A stretch of DNA of 64,000 bases from Talinum fruticosum (taxonomy: Eukaryota; Streptophyta; Magnoliopsida; Caryophyllales; Talinaceae). The position numbers and the translations under genes are program-made. The notes beneath the pieces were generated by a model, which saw only the letters and a program-made list of their open reading frames with translations, searched no databases and was not told the origin of the DNA. The stretch is from positions 2,170,001 to 2,234,000 of the forward strand of contig JAITYX010000076.1 in NCBI GenBank assembly GCA_021018815.1, given 5' to 3'. Of this stretch, positions 1 to 24,054 are shown piece after piece (position 1 is the stretch's first letter; every line of letters begins with the position of its first letter).

Positions 1-838
1 TTAAAGTTAGATGAGTGTGCACTATACTTGAGGGGTAATTATGTTTTCTAAACTAAAATTATGTTTTTAAATTAACACCGAAATAGGAGGCGGGGATTCG
101 GTTTCATGATGACATACTAGACATGATTCACATGTATTTATTGTTGTATCCTTACTTTTGAAGTTGTACTTACTTTTGAAGAGCTATTCGGGCAATTACA
201 ACTTCAAAAGTATGGGTATAATAGTAATAAACACACACTACAAGAAAGCGGTCTAATTGAAACCAAAACTTTGAGACTAACTAAAAAATCGGTCTCGATT
301 GTATTTTGAGTCCGATTTTTAGACCAAATTAAATCCTCAATTGAGATGAATTTTGAAACCGAATAACAAAATGGGTTCTAATTGAGGCCGAAATTCGAGA
401 GATCAAAGTAATCGGTCTCAAATTGAGACCAAAATTTGAAACCAATGTTGTTATTTGTCTCAATTAGAGACCAAAATATATTCATCCTCTAAATCTTTTG
501 GACTCAATTTCCCTAAACTTCTTTCTCTCCCATTTTGATTCAAATCTGGGACCAGCCTTTAAAACAAAAACCCTTCCACTCGTCACACTTCCTCATTGTC
601 GTCGTCGCCGTCCTCGGCCCTGCCTAGCCCAGCCCCGTCATTCCCCCACCGGCCAGCCACCGTCACTTTCTCTCTCTCTCTCTAAGTCTCTCACCCAGAT
701 TCCCTCTTGGGCTCTTGCCTCTCGCAACTCTGTCTCCTCTCACTTTCTCTCTGTGGACCGAGTTTGCCACTCTTAATTTGATGTTTGTTTAGAAAAAATA
801 ATTACCTTAAGTATAGTGCGCGCTCATCAAACTTTAAA
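1..838. mobile_element. Terminal-inverted-repeat element, left edge at window start
   Basis: About 58 bases at the window start reappear in reverse complement at about 781-838 with roughly 85 percent identity (shared core GCACTATACTT, then AATTAT and TTTTCTAAAC). The left edge may lie outside the window, so no target-site duplication can be checked. The interior holds a CACTA-like end and a C-rich, CT-rich stretch at about 520-780 that resembles the 5' part of a plant gene. A Mutator-like element carrying captured sequence is one reading; two inverted solo copies of a repeat is another. The 92-codon open frame at 498-776 has no recognisable domain. Confidence 0.55.
236..490 (+). mobile_element. 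CACTA-transposon-like terminus with subterminal repeats
   Basis: The stretch starts CACTACAAGAAA, the typical end of plant CACTA (En/Spm) elements. It is followed by many direct and inverted copies of a short motif of the GGTCTCAATT / AATTGAGACC type, which look like subterminal transposase-binding repeats. The matching right end (TAGTG after an inverted array) was not found before 840, so this is probably a truncated element or a captured end. Confidence 0.5.
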
Positions 839-2114
839 GTAGGGTATATAAACATGCAATGTCCTAAAGTACGGTTTATTTTAATCTAAAAAATCATTTT
901 TTGTTGTAATAATAACAATTATGTAACGTAGTAGTAAAGTTTCATGAATCATATTGCAAGGTTTGTCTAAGTATGTATAATAATGTTAAAACATATTAAT
1001 GTAATGGAAAGGAGTAGAGTTGGATAATAAATAAGGTTGGGTTGGGTTTGTGTTCATGTGGACTTAAGCGTGTTGAAAATATTTAAATATGAACCTAACT
1101 CATTTATTACAAAAATTGAAAATCTTGACATGTAATCGTTTATTTTTAAACGAGTTGACTTTAAACTAACCATTTATCCATTTACTTTAACTTCAAGCTA
1201 CTTAAATACTTATTTGCTCGTTAACATTATCAATTAGAACAAAATTATTAGTACAAGAAATATTCCTTTAATCTCGTTCATCATCACAAAGCCATTTTAC
1301 ATATTCTGTAATCGTAAAAATATATACCCTTTACCATGAATATGTAAAAATCCTTTAGTTTTCACATTTTTATTTCCTCTAAATGGCCCCGCCGTTTTCG
1401 GTTTTCGTTTCCCTTTCCATTTTCAAAAATCACATAAATATTTTATTTTAATTTTTAAAAATAAATAGGTTAAACTTGTTTTTGTCACGTCGGAAGTCTC
1501 AACATGAACCTAATTCAATAACTAAACGGATTAAACATGGCAATCCATTTAAGTAAAGAGACTAAAAATCTCTACCAAACTCGCCTAACTTCGTGTCGGA
1601 TTCGTATCGATAATCATATCAAGTCAACTTTCTCCGGTACTAAAAAGGAGACGACGTGTTCAATGACTTGCCATTTTAATATATAAAACGTAACTAACAA
1701 CAAATATGATATTTCCTATCCTAGCTTCTGTACTCCTTTAACATGGCCCATGTCACCCTTTAAGTTTAACCGAGAGGTGGACTTTGATTTTGTTGGCTTT
1801 GTAGCTGAATTCTGATGTAAGTTGGATGTCGAGTGCAACTATTTTGCCTTGTGGAGCTTGCTCATTTGTTCTCCTGCCATCCCATGTTGAACTCATTCTC
1901 CTTTGTTTTCTCTTAAGGGCCAAAAAGTGCCATACCAAAATGAGACTTCAATCTTCAATGGCGTCAAAGAGGTATAATTTCAATTAGGCACAAGCACTCG
2001 GGGGGGTGTTTGGAATCTGCGCAGTTTGTGTCAATTTAAAGGCTCAAAATCCCAGTTTGAAACAAAACATGTACAATCTTGATTCTTGTCAATAGAAGAA
2101 AGTAGTACTTGATC
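839..2114. other. AT-rich intergenic DNA
   Basis: No gene, RNA or clear repeat is visible. The short minus-strand open frame at 1753-1938 has no recognisable domain. The right part may include sequence downstream of the acetyltransferase gene, whose poly(A) site cannot be placed. Confidence 0.5.
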
Positions 2115-2348
2115 TCCAAGCGAACAACTGCAAAAGCTCAACCCATTTGACAGGCCGGAGAACTTTCTTTCTTCTCTTTCCCAATAAACCAAATATTCTA
2201 CAAAAACGGGACGATATATTGAGGTCCAAGCGAACAACTGCAAAAGCTCAACCCAATTGACAGGCCGGAGAACTTTCAACATATAATTATTTTTCTTCTC
2301 TTTCCCAATAAACCAAATATTCTACAAAAACGGGACGATATATTGAGG
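2115..2348. repeat. Tandem duplication downstream of the HAC gene
   Basis: The 110-base unit at 2115-2224 is followed directly by a near-identical unit at 2225-2348. The second copy has a short AT-rich insertion after GGAGAACTTTC. The repeat lies about 0.5-0.75 kb past the stop codon of the minus-strand acetyltransferase, in possible 3'UTR. Confidence 0.85.
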
Positions 2349-2865
2349 TACAAAGCACAGAACTGACACTGACACCATCCCCCCCTTCCTTAAGGAAAAT
2401 ATGAGCCCCCGAAGGCTCTGTTGCACAAAAACTGATATCCTAGACAAAATTATAGTACACTTGCCACCATTAGTGGCATCACATAAAATACATTGAGGAT
2501 AGAATCAAAGAATTACCAGTTCTAGAACTCACAAAGATGAAGACTGAGGTAGTTTCTGCTCCACTAAGTGAGAGATGTTAGTTGGCCTCACGGAATTGAA
2601 AAGAGAGCGCCAGCAAAAAGATTTCTCCCTTTTTCACCGACCTTGAGGGAGAACCACCTCAGAAGCGGGATGTTTTTTCGCAAAAGAAAAATGCTTTCTG
2701 CAAGTTCACTTTTGTACATGGGATGTATTTCACATATCTCCTCCACCATTCCAAGAAAGCCCGTCTTCCTCTGTTGTTGCCATGGTGATTTGAGACAAAT
2801 CTTTTCCTACCAATATCAACCCTTTGGATGAACTCCCCAAAGTGTAGACAAAATATGTACACAGA

Positions 2866-14115
<11,250 letters not shown>

Positions 14116-14144
14116 TTTCAGCTCGTATATTACCACAATCTTGA
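14116..14144 (-). other. HAC1: 5'UTR part of HAC coding exon 1
   Basis: The first coding exon probably begins after the acceptor at 14145-14146 (GAACAG on the minus strand), leaving 29 untranslated bases before the start codon at 14115. An upstream in-frame extension (MVIYELK) is open, but conserved plant HAC proteins begin at MNVQAH. The 2.1 kb intron at 14145-16221 separates it from the upstream UTR exon; I see nothing else firm in that intron. Confidence 0.65.
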
Positions 14145-16221
14145 CTGTTCATCAGTTTCACCATATGAAGATCAATTAACATTCATCTCAATCACATAGT
14201 TTTTCACCAACCCTAATCCAGAAAAACACCAAGCCACCCGGTAGGCACGCTGCAATAGAAACAAACTTCAGAACTTTACGACAATAACTCTTCATTAAAA
14301 GCGCAAAACATTAAAAGCAATTTTACAACCAGCAGACCCATATGCAAGTGTGGAGGGAACAAGGTATTCAATATGCCATAGATTAAAGACAAAATGACCC
14401 CAAACCATTTTGCCTATTGGATATACGGATGCAATAGATAAGTATCACCATTTTTAAGAAGGAAAAAGACACACTACAACTGTCATGTATCCAGAATAAT
14501 CTTTTTTCTGTTACAACTGTAGATCCATCAAATAATAAGCAATGTAAGAATCTTCAGCAAAGCTTCATTTTAAAAGTCATGTCATATACATCCATGTTAG
14601 AGCTAGTTCAACAAGTTTAAGCTACAACAGTAATGGAAGGCATGGAAACTTTCCAAAACTTGGACAACTATGTTAAAAAACTTGTCAGCATCGAATCTTA
14701 AAGCATGAAACTGAAACAAGAAGATATCTTATGTACGTTTCATAAAACGATTTGGTACTATATCATAGTAGGTAAGCATGCGTTATGGAAAATAGAATGT
14801 TAAATAGCCAAGATTAACTTGTATCTCAAACTGTACTAAGTTTTTAAAGATCTCATAGAACTAATGTTGTTTGTGAGTAGACAATAATAGAAGATGACAT
14901 GTGATAAGATGGGGTGACTATCTAGGGCACTACCAAGGCCCAGCGGGAATATAGAGTGAAAGAGAGACAGTTTTTCAACTTTTCCGTGCATAAAGTTGCA
15001 GATGAGAGAGGTCTTGTAGTTTTCCCTATGTAAAATCTGCAGACAAATGATGCAAATAAGAGTCCAATTGATTGAAAGGAAAAGGTGAGAGTGAGAAGGG
15101 CATGGGAAATACTAACTAAAAAGATATTAAGAGTGTTAATATCTTGTTTGTTTTTTTGATAAGGAAAGTCAAATAATACTCCTGTCCTATATACATGGTC
15201 AATTTTAGGGAATATGCAAAAATAAGCAATACATGCATTTACATCGTTGAAATGGATTGCTAACCAGTAAAAAATGTTTTTTAAGTTTTTCGAAAGCAAA
15301 CTTTGATAGTAATACGGGACTAGAACAATGGATGTGTTTTGATATTGAATATGGGACAGAGAGAGTATACATGTTAATCAAAAAGATGGATGTAAAGCTA
15401 GCATGCAACAAAAGAACCATACATCCAATGCGGAAGAGATAATATCTTGTTTTTACCATATGTAAGTGCAACACATCTTTATTGATGCCATTGGAACTTT
15501 CCATTTGTTGCCTTTCGCCATGCAACGATGGGGATTTCTGTATCAAATTTTTTACATCCCATTTTGTTCAAACAAGCCCTCTAACCATTGTGCAACCAGA
15601 AGCATAACGATCAAAAAAATGCACAAGAGAACATGGATATCAATAGTTCTTATTGTTTCCAAGAAAAAATTGCAGTATTTGTGATATATTATTGCATATA
15701 CCTGTGATTGTTATACTTTTACTTCCATGATCGATACGGGTTTGTCTCGGGAAAGAGGATAAGTGTAAATAGTATGCCATATGCATTGAAAAATCAATTG
15801 GCTTGTAAAATTGGACCATCAGTTGATTTATTCCTACGGGAAGCATCTCACGGCAAGAACTTGACATGTGACCATCAGTTAAGTTGCTGAACAAATAAGA
15901 ATTCATTGATCCTCTTGATACAGAAAAAGTAGGTCCAATGTGGCTACTAACAGAATCGGATTGAAATCTCAGAGCAACTTTAGGTATTGGTTTACATTCA
16001 GCAATGCTCAGATGATCAAATAGTCCTTAGTGAAAGTCAATTCCTTTGGCCCCGACCACACCAACACTAGTGCACCATGTCAAAACAAGAAATTAACTTC
16101 ACATTCCTTTCACCAACTCTAAACTCAAACTTTCAATCAATTCCTCAAATTTGTATCAAAAGAACCCTAGATTGAGTCGAAATTAGCACGTTTGCAAGAA
16201 GGGAAAAATTCACGAACTTAC

Positions 16222-16560
16222 AGGTGATGATCGTGAGCTGGATGAACCAGATCCTCCAGAAGATGCCGTCGACTTTCCAGAAACTGCAAAAGCCCCAATC
16301 GAAACCGACCCAATTCCCCCAATTCCGAGTTGAGCCGGGCAGATTAGGGTTCCTCTCACAAAACCCTAGCTTGTGAGAAATTAGCAAGTTGAGGCACAAA
16401 TTGGGTGATTGAAACTCCTAATTACGATTCAGTAAGATTGAATTTGATGCGTCGCTTGAAACTCTGCCCCCAAATTTGCGTATCATCCGTTTATCTCTAT
16501 CGCTGCCTTTCTCTTTCTCTCTCCTCTTCGTCTTTCGACGTTTCTTGCTCTCAGTTTCAC
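16222..16560 (-). other. HAC1: Likely non-coding first exon (5'UTR) of HAC
   Basis: On the minus strand a purine-rich GA tract near 16560-16490 leads into a stretch ending at a good donor (CCT/GTAAGT) at 16220-16221. Base composition changes sharply here from the AT-rich flank. The transcription start cannot be fixed; the upper bound is approximate. One frame at the 3' end is Ser/Gly-rich and open, so an alternative coding first exon is possible. Confidence 0.55.
16418..16486 (-). other. Candidate upstream ORF in HAC 5'UTR
   Basis: An ATG at 16486-16484 opens a 22-codon frame (starting MIRKFGG) that stops at 16418-16420, before the donor. If this exon is 5'UTR, scanning ribosomes would meet this uORF before the main start. 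Conservation is untested. Confidence 0.35.
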
Positions 16561-17237
16561 ATCACAGTGCAAGTCTTCTGTTTTTTATTTTTTTATTTAT
16601 TATTATTTTTGGGTAGATTTTCTTTTTTTTTCCCCTTTTAAGGCGTGTTTGGGTTTTTCATTTTCCCGGGGAGGATCATTCACCGCAATTTGCTCCCTTT
16701 TTGTCTCCCCTTAGCATTGTGGATAAGTAAAAGGTGAACACAATCCTTACTTACACTTCCACTTCCCAAATAAATAAACAAATAACCAAAAAAATTTGTT
16801 GTTCTTTTTTGTTATGTGAATTTTTTTATTGATAATATATTAAAAAATATTAACTTATTTAATATTAACACTTGTACTGCATTCTCGAATGCGTATATAA
16901 GAAAATTGCTCATATTTATTAGTTATATTATTTATACTATCTAATACTTACGAAACACAAATGATAGGGACTATTTATATTTGTACACATTAAATAATAC
17001 TAATTAATCCAATTGCTCAAGTTATTCGTGTTTGAATCTATTTTTCTTTTTGTTCAAATAAAGAAGAAAATCAATATAATACAGTTCTATAACTATATTT
17101 GTTTTTGTAGAAAATAATCATAGATTGTATGAAAATTGAAAACTAAACCTTCAAAATCTAGTGCATCCTATGTGAATACTTGAAAATGAGGATTTTGTTC
17201 CTAACTCAGTCCTAGAAATTAATAGCTCCAAAAAATT

Positions 17238-17298
<61 letters not shown>

Positions 17299-17673
17299 AA
17301 CTAATATCATTATTAATACTTGATAAAACATATAAATATCAAATTCACAAAGCAATATATGATGATCATTTTGGTACTTTGACACACATGTTACAATTGA
17401 CATCTAATGAATATTAGTCTAGTCAAATATTTAAAAAAATGAGCCTATAGAAATATTAAAACAATTAAGATAACCGTGTTCTTTTTCACTATAAAGAGCT
17501 GTAAAATTAAAAAAAGTTGTAAGCAATTGTAACGAGTTGTAATATGTTGTAAGTTTAGTTGTAAAAAGTTATAATGAGTTATAAACAATTGTGAGTAATT
17601 ATAACAAGTTACTTGTTATAACAAAAATGCACGATGAGAGAGAAAGTCTACGAGAGGAGAGGTCTCATCTTCA
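16561..17673. other. AT-rich gap with HAC promoter region
   Basis: The first 150 or so bases must include the acetyltransferase promoter (minus strand), but no TATA box can be singled out. The rest is AT-rich with an (AT)n tract and, at about 17510-17620, repeated AGTTGTAA-like words just before the LINE. Confidence 0.4.
17241..17294. repeat. (AT)n microsatellite
   Basis: About 27 uninterrupted AT dinucleotides. Confidence 0.95.
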
Positions 17674-18830
17674 ATGGTGAGGAAGAGAAAACAACCTAAC
17701 CGTAGGCCCTCAATCCAATCGCACACGCCAACAACACAAAGTCCGGTTACTTCACCAATAACTCAACCCACCCCACAATGATCTAACAACAATGGAAATC
17801 CGAGTAGCGAAGGAAACTCCAATAGAACAAGACAGACAGGAGGAAACCCCATCATATGGCGAAAGAGCTCAATCCCCATAACTTTCATAGGCGTAACGAT
17901 TGGCATCCAAGTATCGGAGAGGAAAATCGAAATCAAAGGTGAGACATCTCAATGGTACCAAATGCTGGTAATAGACTAGAATTTATTCCCCGATCCAAAA
18001 AAAGATGGTCGTCCGATTCAAAAATTGAGATTCAAGACATAGAAACTTAAGCCGAATACTCGAAACTCAGCAATCATTTGTCGAGTTTTAGGTGCCAACC
18101 CTCCATTAACTATTATGGAAGGATTCCTTAATAGGATTTGGGGTAAATCTCTTATTAATAAAGTCCTACGAAGGATAATGGAGCTTTTATTGTGCGACTT
18201 CACACTCAATTGGATAGGGATCAAATACTGAAGCAAAACATATATTACTTTGATAAAAAGCCTCTTATAGTTAAGGAATGGTCCCTGCATCAGGATCTTG
18301 AGTTTGAAATTAAATCTATACTCATTTAGGTAAGATTCCACAAGCTACATCCAAAATTCGAAGGTGTGGATGGACTCAACAAAATTGCTAGTTTGGTAGG
18401 TATTCCCTTAGTGGCGAGATAAACTAACCTTAGAGAAGGGAGATTGAACTTTGCTAGAGCACTCATTGAAATCGATATAACCAATCCTATCCCCGAGGAA
18501 GTGGTGTTTGTTGATGAAAATGATAAGCTAATCCATCAAGGCATTGAGTTAGAATGGTACCTCGAAAAATGTACTAAGTGTGATATGTTCGGGCATAGTG
18601 AGGATAAATGCGAAAAGGCATAAAAAGAGTATGAGTCCCTAAAGAAAAACCTCAAAATCCTACCAAGGACAATCCTGAGATACAAAAGGATCAAGTGATA
18701 CAACAGATTGAGCCAGTTCAATTTAGTCTTAGCGAGTAGAAACAATTCGAGTATAATGTGTTCGAGTGTTCTCGAGACCACTATGGCTGAAATAGAGGCA
18801 GCATAATATCCCCTCAAAGGAGCCCATTTG
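17674..18830 (+). pseudogene. LINE ORF1 remnant (gag-like, zinc knuckle)
   Basis: The frame opens MVRKRKQPNRRPSIQ and runs with several stops. Around 18260-18540 it matches the plant LINE ORF1 style (SLHQDLEFEIKSI, then WVRFHKLHP). A CX2CX4HX4C knuckle reading CTKCDMFGHSEDKC lies near 18570-18612. ORF1 proteins of this class bind the element RNA. Confidence 0.75.
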
Positions 18831-18849
18831 TGAGGCTTCTTTGAGAGAG

Positions 18850-21800
18850 AAAATGGATAATAACCTCGTTTGGAATGTGAGGAGTTTAAATAACCTTCTC
18901 CAAGCAAGAAGAGTTGGCTCTCTTCTTAGCAAATAAAGGTATAGGCTTGGCAAGTCGGCTTGAAACAAAAGTGAGTAAGAATAATGAGGATATAGTGGCA
19001 AGGAAAGTACGAAAGGAGTGTAAGAAGGTGACAAACGCTACCGAGGACATGAAAAGTAGAATTTGGGTGATCCGGAAACCTGAAAAGTTTGAGGTAGAAA
19101 TACTTCATACTTGCAAGCGGATATTTCATTGTCATGTGATACATAAAAGTACTCAATCTCGGTTTTGGTGGTCGAGTTGTATATGCAGCAAATTGTGCAA
19201 TTAAAAGAAGGATCCTGTGGAATTTTCTATTACATGCCAACAAATCAATGCAAGAATGGCTTACTATGGGACTTTAACTACATTTTGAGTTAAGCTGATA
19301 GAATGGGAGGGAGTGAATTCCACTATAATGATATGGAGGATTTTCGGAAGCTGCCGAATGTGAACTCTAGGAGATGCAACACAATGGGCATTTTTATACT
19401 TGGACAAATAAACAGAAGGCACAGGACATGGTGCTTTTAGATTGGATCGTGCTCCGATTAATGAAGCTTGGTAGAACGCCTTTCAGGGGTTAATTGTGTT
19501 GTTGAGGTCTGGTGGAATATCCGATCACTACTACTTAATTTTCGAGAGGACATCACAAGGAGAGGCTTATATCTTGATTTTAGTTCCGCAACATGTGGTG
19601 CCATAATGATTAATACTTAACTACGGTATGAGACAAAACCAAAGCTAGAAGTACAATTGGAGGTATAATGGGTCCGGCACAAAAATGTACATAGTTGTTC
19701 AAAAGATGAAGTAAGTAAAGACAACTTTGAGGTAACTCCACATATCACAATTTTCCCATTTGGACAATCGAGGCTAGACGAGGTTCTAATTGGAATTCAA
19801 GATCAATTTTTTGTTGGACTAGGTACGGAGGCTTTATACACTATTGAAAATGATGCAATTACTGAATTGTAGAGACTCAAAAAGGCTTCAAAAGAGATGT
19901 ACATCCATATTAGCAAAATAAGGTGGTTAAAAGAGGGGGCATTAATATCGCATGTTTTCACTCGTGGTGTAGCATAAAATTTTCAGAGCAAATATTGGAT
20001 GTATCCTTCAAAGCAATGGAGTTTATATTTATAAACCCCAAGAAATTTTGGATTGCCTACTCGGTTACTTTCAGGATCTACTAACTTCCAAGCCAAGACA
20101 ATGCAAAATCAAGTGGTCTATACTTGCAATGTAGTAAATGTCTCTCCCTAGCTCGAGTCAAGATCTTACACATCCCCTTGACACAAAGGAAGTAAAAGCT
20201 GCTTTCGGGATATTGAAGGGACTAAAAGCCCAGGGCCAAATGGATTCAATAGTAATTTTTTCCAAAGTGCATGGAGCATTATTGGATCCGAGGTATGTGA
20301 GGCTATTCTGGATTTCTTTTCATCTGAAAAACATTTGAAGCAGATCAATACAATAGCCATTGCTCTTCTTCCTAAGGTAGACCACCCTCAATCTCCCTCA
20401 TATTTTAGACCAATCTCTAATTGTAACGTGATTTATAAAGTCATCACCAAATTGCTTTGCATGAGGCTTAAAAATGTGCTACCTACAATTATTATGGAAA
20501 ATCAATAAGCTTTTGTACAAAAAAGATTGATCCTCCACAACATCCTAATTGTCGTGGACTTGGTTGGGCACTATAAAAGAAGGAAAGTTTCTCCAAGATG
20601 TATAATTAAGATTGATCTTATAAAAGCATATGATACAATTAATTTGGGGTTTTTTGAGGATATGATGCTAGGGCTTGGCATTCCTAGTAAGTTTATTATG
20701 CGGATTATGAAATGCATATCTTCTACTAGCTTCTCCTTGAACTATAATGGAAGTTTGCAAGAATTTTTTAAAAGTGGGAGGGGATCGGGCAAGGGGACTC
20801 CATTTTCCCTCTATTGTTTGTCATGGGAATGGAACACCTTTCAAGATTGTTAAAATGGATGGCTGAAGATCAACGATTCAAATTCCATCCAGGATGCAAG
20901 GAATTAAGACTCGAATCACCTAATGTTTGCTTGATGACTTGCTTATTTTTTACAAAGTTGATTGTTAGTCACTTGAGTACATTATGTAAACCCTTAAAAT
21001 ATTCACAAAAGTATTTGGGCTGGAAATCTACTTGTATAAGCCTTAAATTATCATGGCTGGTGTGAATGAAGAAGTGGAGGAGCAGCTACTGCATATCTCA
21101 GGATTAGAGAGGGATCAACTCCCATTGAAGTACCTAGGGGTACCGTTGAAGACCGGCAAACTAAACAGACAACGATCGCCTCTTTCTAATCTCAAAGATT
21201 ACTGCAAGGGTAAGAACTTGGGGTGTTAAGAAGCTCGGTTATGCAGGAAGACTGCAGTTGGTCAATGCGAGTGCAGCTCAATATGCATATATATTGGGGC
21301 TCCATCTTTATTCTTCGAGTGCAATTATTAAAGGGGTTGAAAAGATATGCAGGAATTACCTTTGGTCCGGCTTTGAAGGTGCTCATAAGCTCATTCTAAT
21401 AGTTTGGGATGAGGTATGCTTGCCAAAAAATCAAGGGGGCACGGGGGTTAGAATTTGTGCCAACCGGGATAAAGCACTTGTGGGGAAGCATTTGTGGTAT
21501 ATAGCAAGTCATCTTGAAATCCTATGGGTTAAATGGATCCATAGTATATACTTAAAGAATGCTAACTGGAGATCATACAAAATTAGCCGCAATGCTAGTT
21601 GGTGTTTCAGGAAAATCATATCCTTGAGAGAATTCTCTTCATCTTGGTGGGATGTACGGAATGGTGAATGGAAGGTGCGGGAAAATGGCAAGTATAAAGT
21701 AAAAAGAGCCTATTCAGCCATCTCCACAAAGAAGCATGAAGTAAAGTGGTGGAAACTTGTTTGGCACAAAACAATTGTGCTTAAACATTCCATTTGCTCG

Positions 21801-22180
21801 CGACTAATTTTTAAGGGGAGATTACTTACTAGAGATAGACTCGCAAAGGTGGATTTAGTCTGGACAATGCGAGTATGCTCTTTACGTATACGTGTGAAAA
21901 CAATAGAGCACCTATTCTTCAAATGCCCATTCTCTCAAGGACTGCTCAATGCTTTTACCGTGCGGGGTAATGGTCTAGACTCGGAGAAACATTTGGAATC
22001 ACAAGCTATAGGGGGAATGTTTCCAATGCAAAGCTGGTTGTAATTGCCCAAATGATAGCTGCCATTTGTTACAACATTTGGAACAAAAAGAATAAGAGAA
22101 CATTTTAAGGATCAACTACAACAAGTGCGGACATAGCCCAACAGATTAAGTGGATGATTAGGCATCAATTATTGAATACT
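18850..22180 (+). pseudogene. LINE ORF2 remnant (endonuclease, reverse transcriptase)
   Basis: The endonuclease start is visible as NLVWNVRSLNNLL near 18855-18900. Reverse transcriptase motifs run from about 20170 to 21060: YFRPISNCNVIYK, then IKIDLIKAYDTINL, then the catalytic FADD at 20926-20938, broken by one inserted base. The 261-codon frame at 21258-22043 is the longest intact piece and contains the C-terminal zf-RVT region (TIEHLFFKCPFSQG). Multiple stops make it non-functional. Confidence 0.85.
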
Positions 22181-24054
22181 CGTAACACCCCATTAATTAA
22201 TTAAATTAAATTATTTTCAATGCCATGCTAATTATAAAATATATTGTTTTGAAAAGCAATGAGCCGCGTAAAATTATAGACATGTTAGGATATACAAAAA
22301 TTAAAAATTTTATTATGAATTTATAAATGCCTCATAACATAGATAATTATCTAAATATACAGATTCATATATATATGTATATATCTTAACATCAAAATTT
22401 TTGAATCGGAAAATTTATCAATTTGCTTAATAGTTATGAAAAAGAAAAAAAGGAGAAAGAAAATAAAATATGTGATTATAAATTAAGCCATATGTGAGGT
22501 TACAAATTAGCCATGTGGTTAAATATGTTTAGATAAGTATGAATTAATTGTTGATTAGACAAAAAGTAGAAGAAGAAGCAAAATTAGACTCAAGCAATCT
22601 AGGTTATAAATAGAGGCAAGGGGTGGATGGAATTGGAAGACAAAAGCAGGAAAAAAATAAGCATTAGCCTATCTTCTCACTCGCCCAACTCCCTCACTTC
22701 CCTTGCTGTTGTTGCTGGCCCACAGTCCAACTTCCGCCGGCCACCTGCTGCCTTCTCCACCGCCACCGGCCAGCTGTCCTCCAGCGAACCCTAAATTCCT
22801 TTCAAGCACCCCTTTCTACTCTTTAAACTAGAGGCTAAATCAAAATTTAACGAACATAAAGGATCCGAACAAGGACCTAAAAGGGAGTATCTAAAACATC
22901 GAGGTATGTTATTGCTTGTACCTTTTCTAAAGTGTTCGTCTTTATTATTGAGTTTACAGCTTTAATAATACAAATAATTTGGACCCACTTCACGATCACA
23001 GCTTACGTAGATTTATCGCAGATTACGGTTCACGATTATAGTTTACGGACACATTTACGATTCACGATTACGCTTACGCTTACGCTTCACGATTCACGCT
23101 TATAGTTTACGAACACGATTACAATTTACGCTTACGATTCACGATTACGATTCAAGCACGATTACAGCTTACGAGACATAGTTACGATTTACGATTCACG
23201 ATTCACGGTTTGATTTACGAACACGATTACAAGTTACGCTTACGATTCACGATTACGATTACCGATACGATTACAATTTACGATACACGCTACAGTTCAC
23301 GATTACAGTTCTCGGGGCTCTCCTCGACCGATCGAAACAAATGAATTGTTTATATAGTCACGATTACATATATGATGACCTCACAGAATCGCCATGGCAT
23401 TCATATGTACGTAAATGGGTTTTAAGCTATTCCAATACTTAATGCATAGTGAATTTATGCGAGTTTACACATAAATAACTTTTAAAACCGATTTCAAATG
23501 TCTGCGCACGCTCACTGGCTTTTATAATATTTTTACGAGTACAAGGGTAGCATACTTGGGCCTATGGCTCATTCTTGTTTTTATAATTGTTTTTAGGAAG
23601 AGAAAAACATGCTAGCATTCAGCGAGGAAGAGACAGGAGTAAACAAACCACGAAATGTCGACTCGGAGCGATGGATTGTTCTTTGGCTCTTACTCTTAAG
23701 TATAGTATAATTAGCTTTAATGGTTGGCTTTTGGTCAATTAGTCTTTGTACTCTTGTGGAGGTTTATCGACGACGGTGGGTACCTTTGTTAAATGGCAAG
23801 TTGCCTTTTGGGGGAAGAATTCATGTTTAATGGTCGGAGTTGTGTAAATATTGATTATGGAGTTATGGAACTATGAGTTTGGGCGGTTGATGCGGATGAA
23901 AAAGATTGTCGTGTTATTATATTTTAATGTTTAGCCTTGTCTCTTGATGAGGGACGGCGGTAACGCCCTCACATAACTTAATATTCCGTTGCGTTATTCC
24001 GATGTGTTTATCTATGGAGTATAAATTAATAATGGTCAAATTGGGGGCGTTACA
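22181..24054 (+). mobile_element. Solo LTR (gypsy-like) inside the LINE
   Basis: It begins CGTAACACCCC (expected TGTAAC) and ends GGGGGCGTTACA, the termini of the other LTRs in this window. Imperfect 5-bp flanks (AATAC with an extra T, and AATAG) fit a decayed target-site duplication. Inside are a C-rich block at about 22680-22800, a tandem repeat at 22986-23310, and a terminal block with GGACGGCGGTAACGCC. No internal retroelement genes are present. LINE coding sequence flanks it on both sides. Confidence 0.75.
22986..23310 (+). repeat. CACGATTACG-type minisatellite in solo LTR
   Basis: Dozens of imperfect copies of a 6-12 base word (CACGATTACG, TTTACG, CTTACG, TTCACG) in direct orientation. 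It is not the plant telomere repeat (TTTAGGG). It sits in the middle of the solo LTR, past its GC-rich block. Confidence 0.85.

Noticed and set aside
16145..16399. 84-codon minus-strand frame near the HAC 5' exon
   Set aside because: It begins at TTG, not ATG, and crosses the likely donor at 16221.
22986..23310. Possible interstitial telomere repeat
   Set aside because: The word is TTTACG/CACGATTACG, not TTTAGGG or its common variants.
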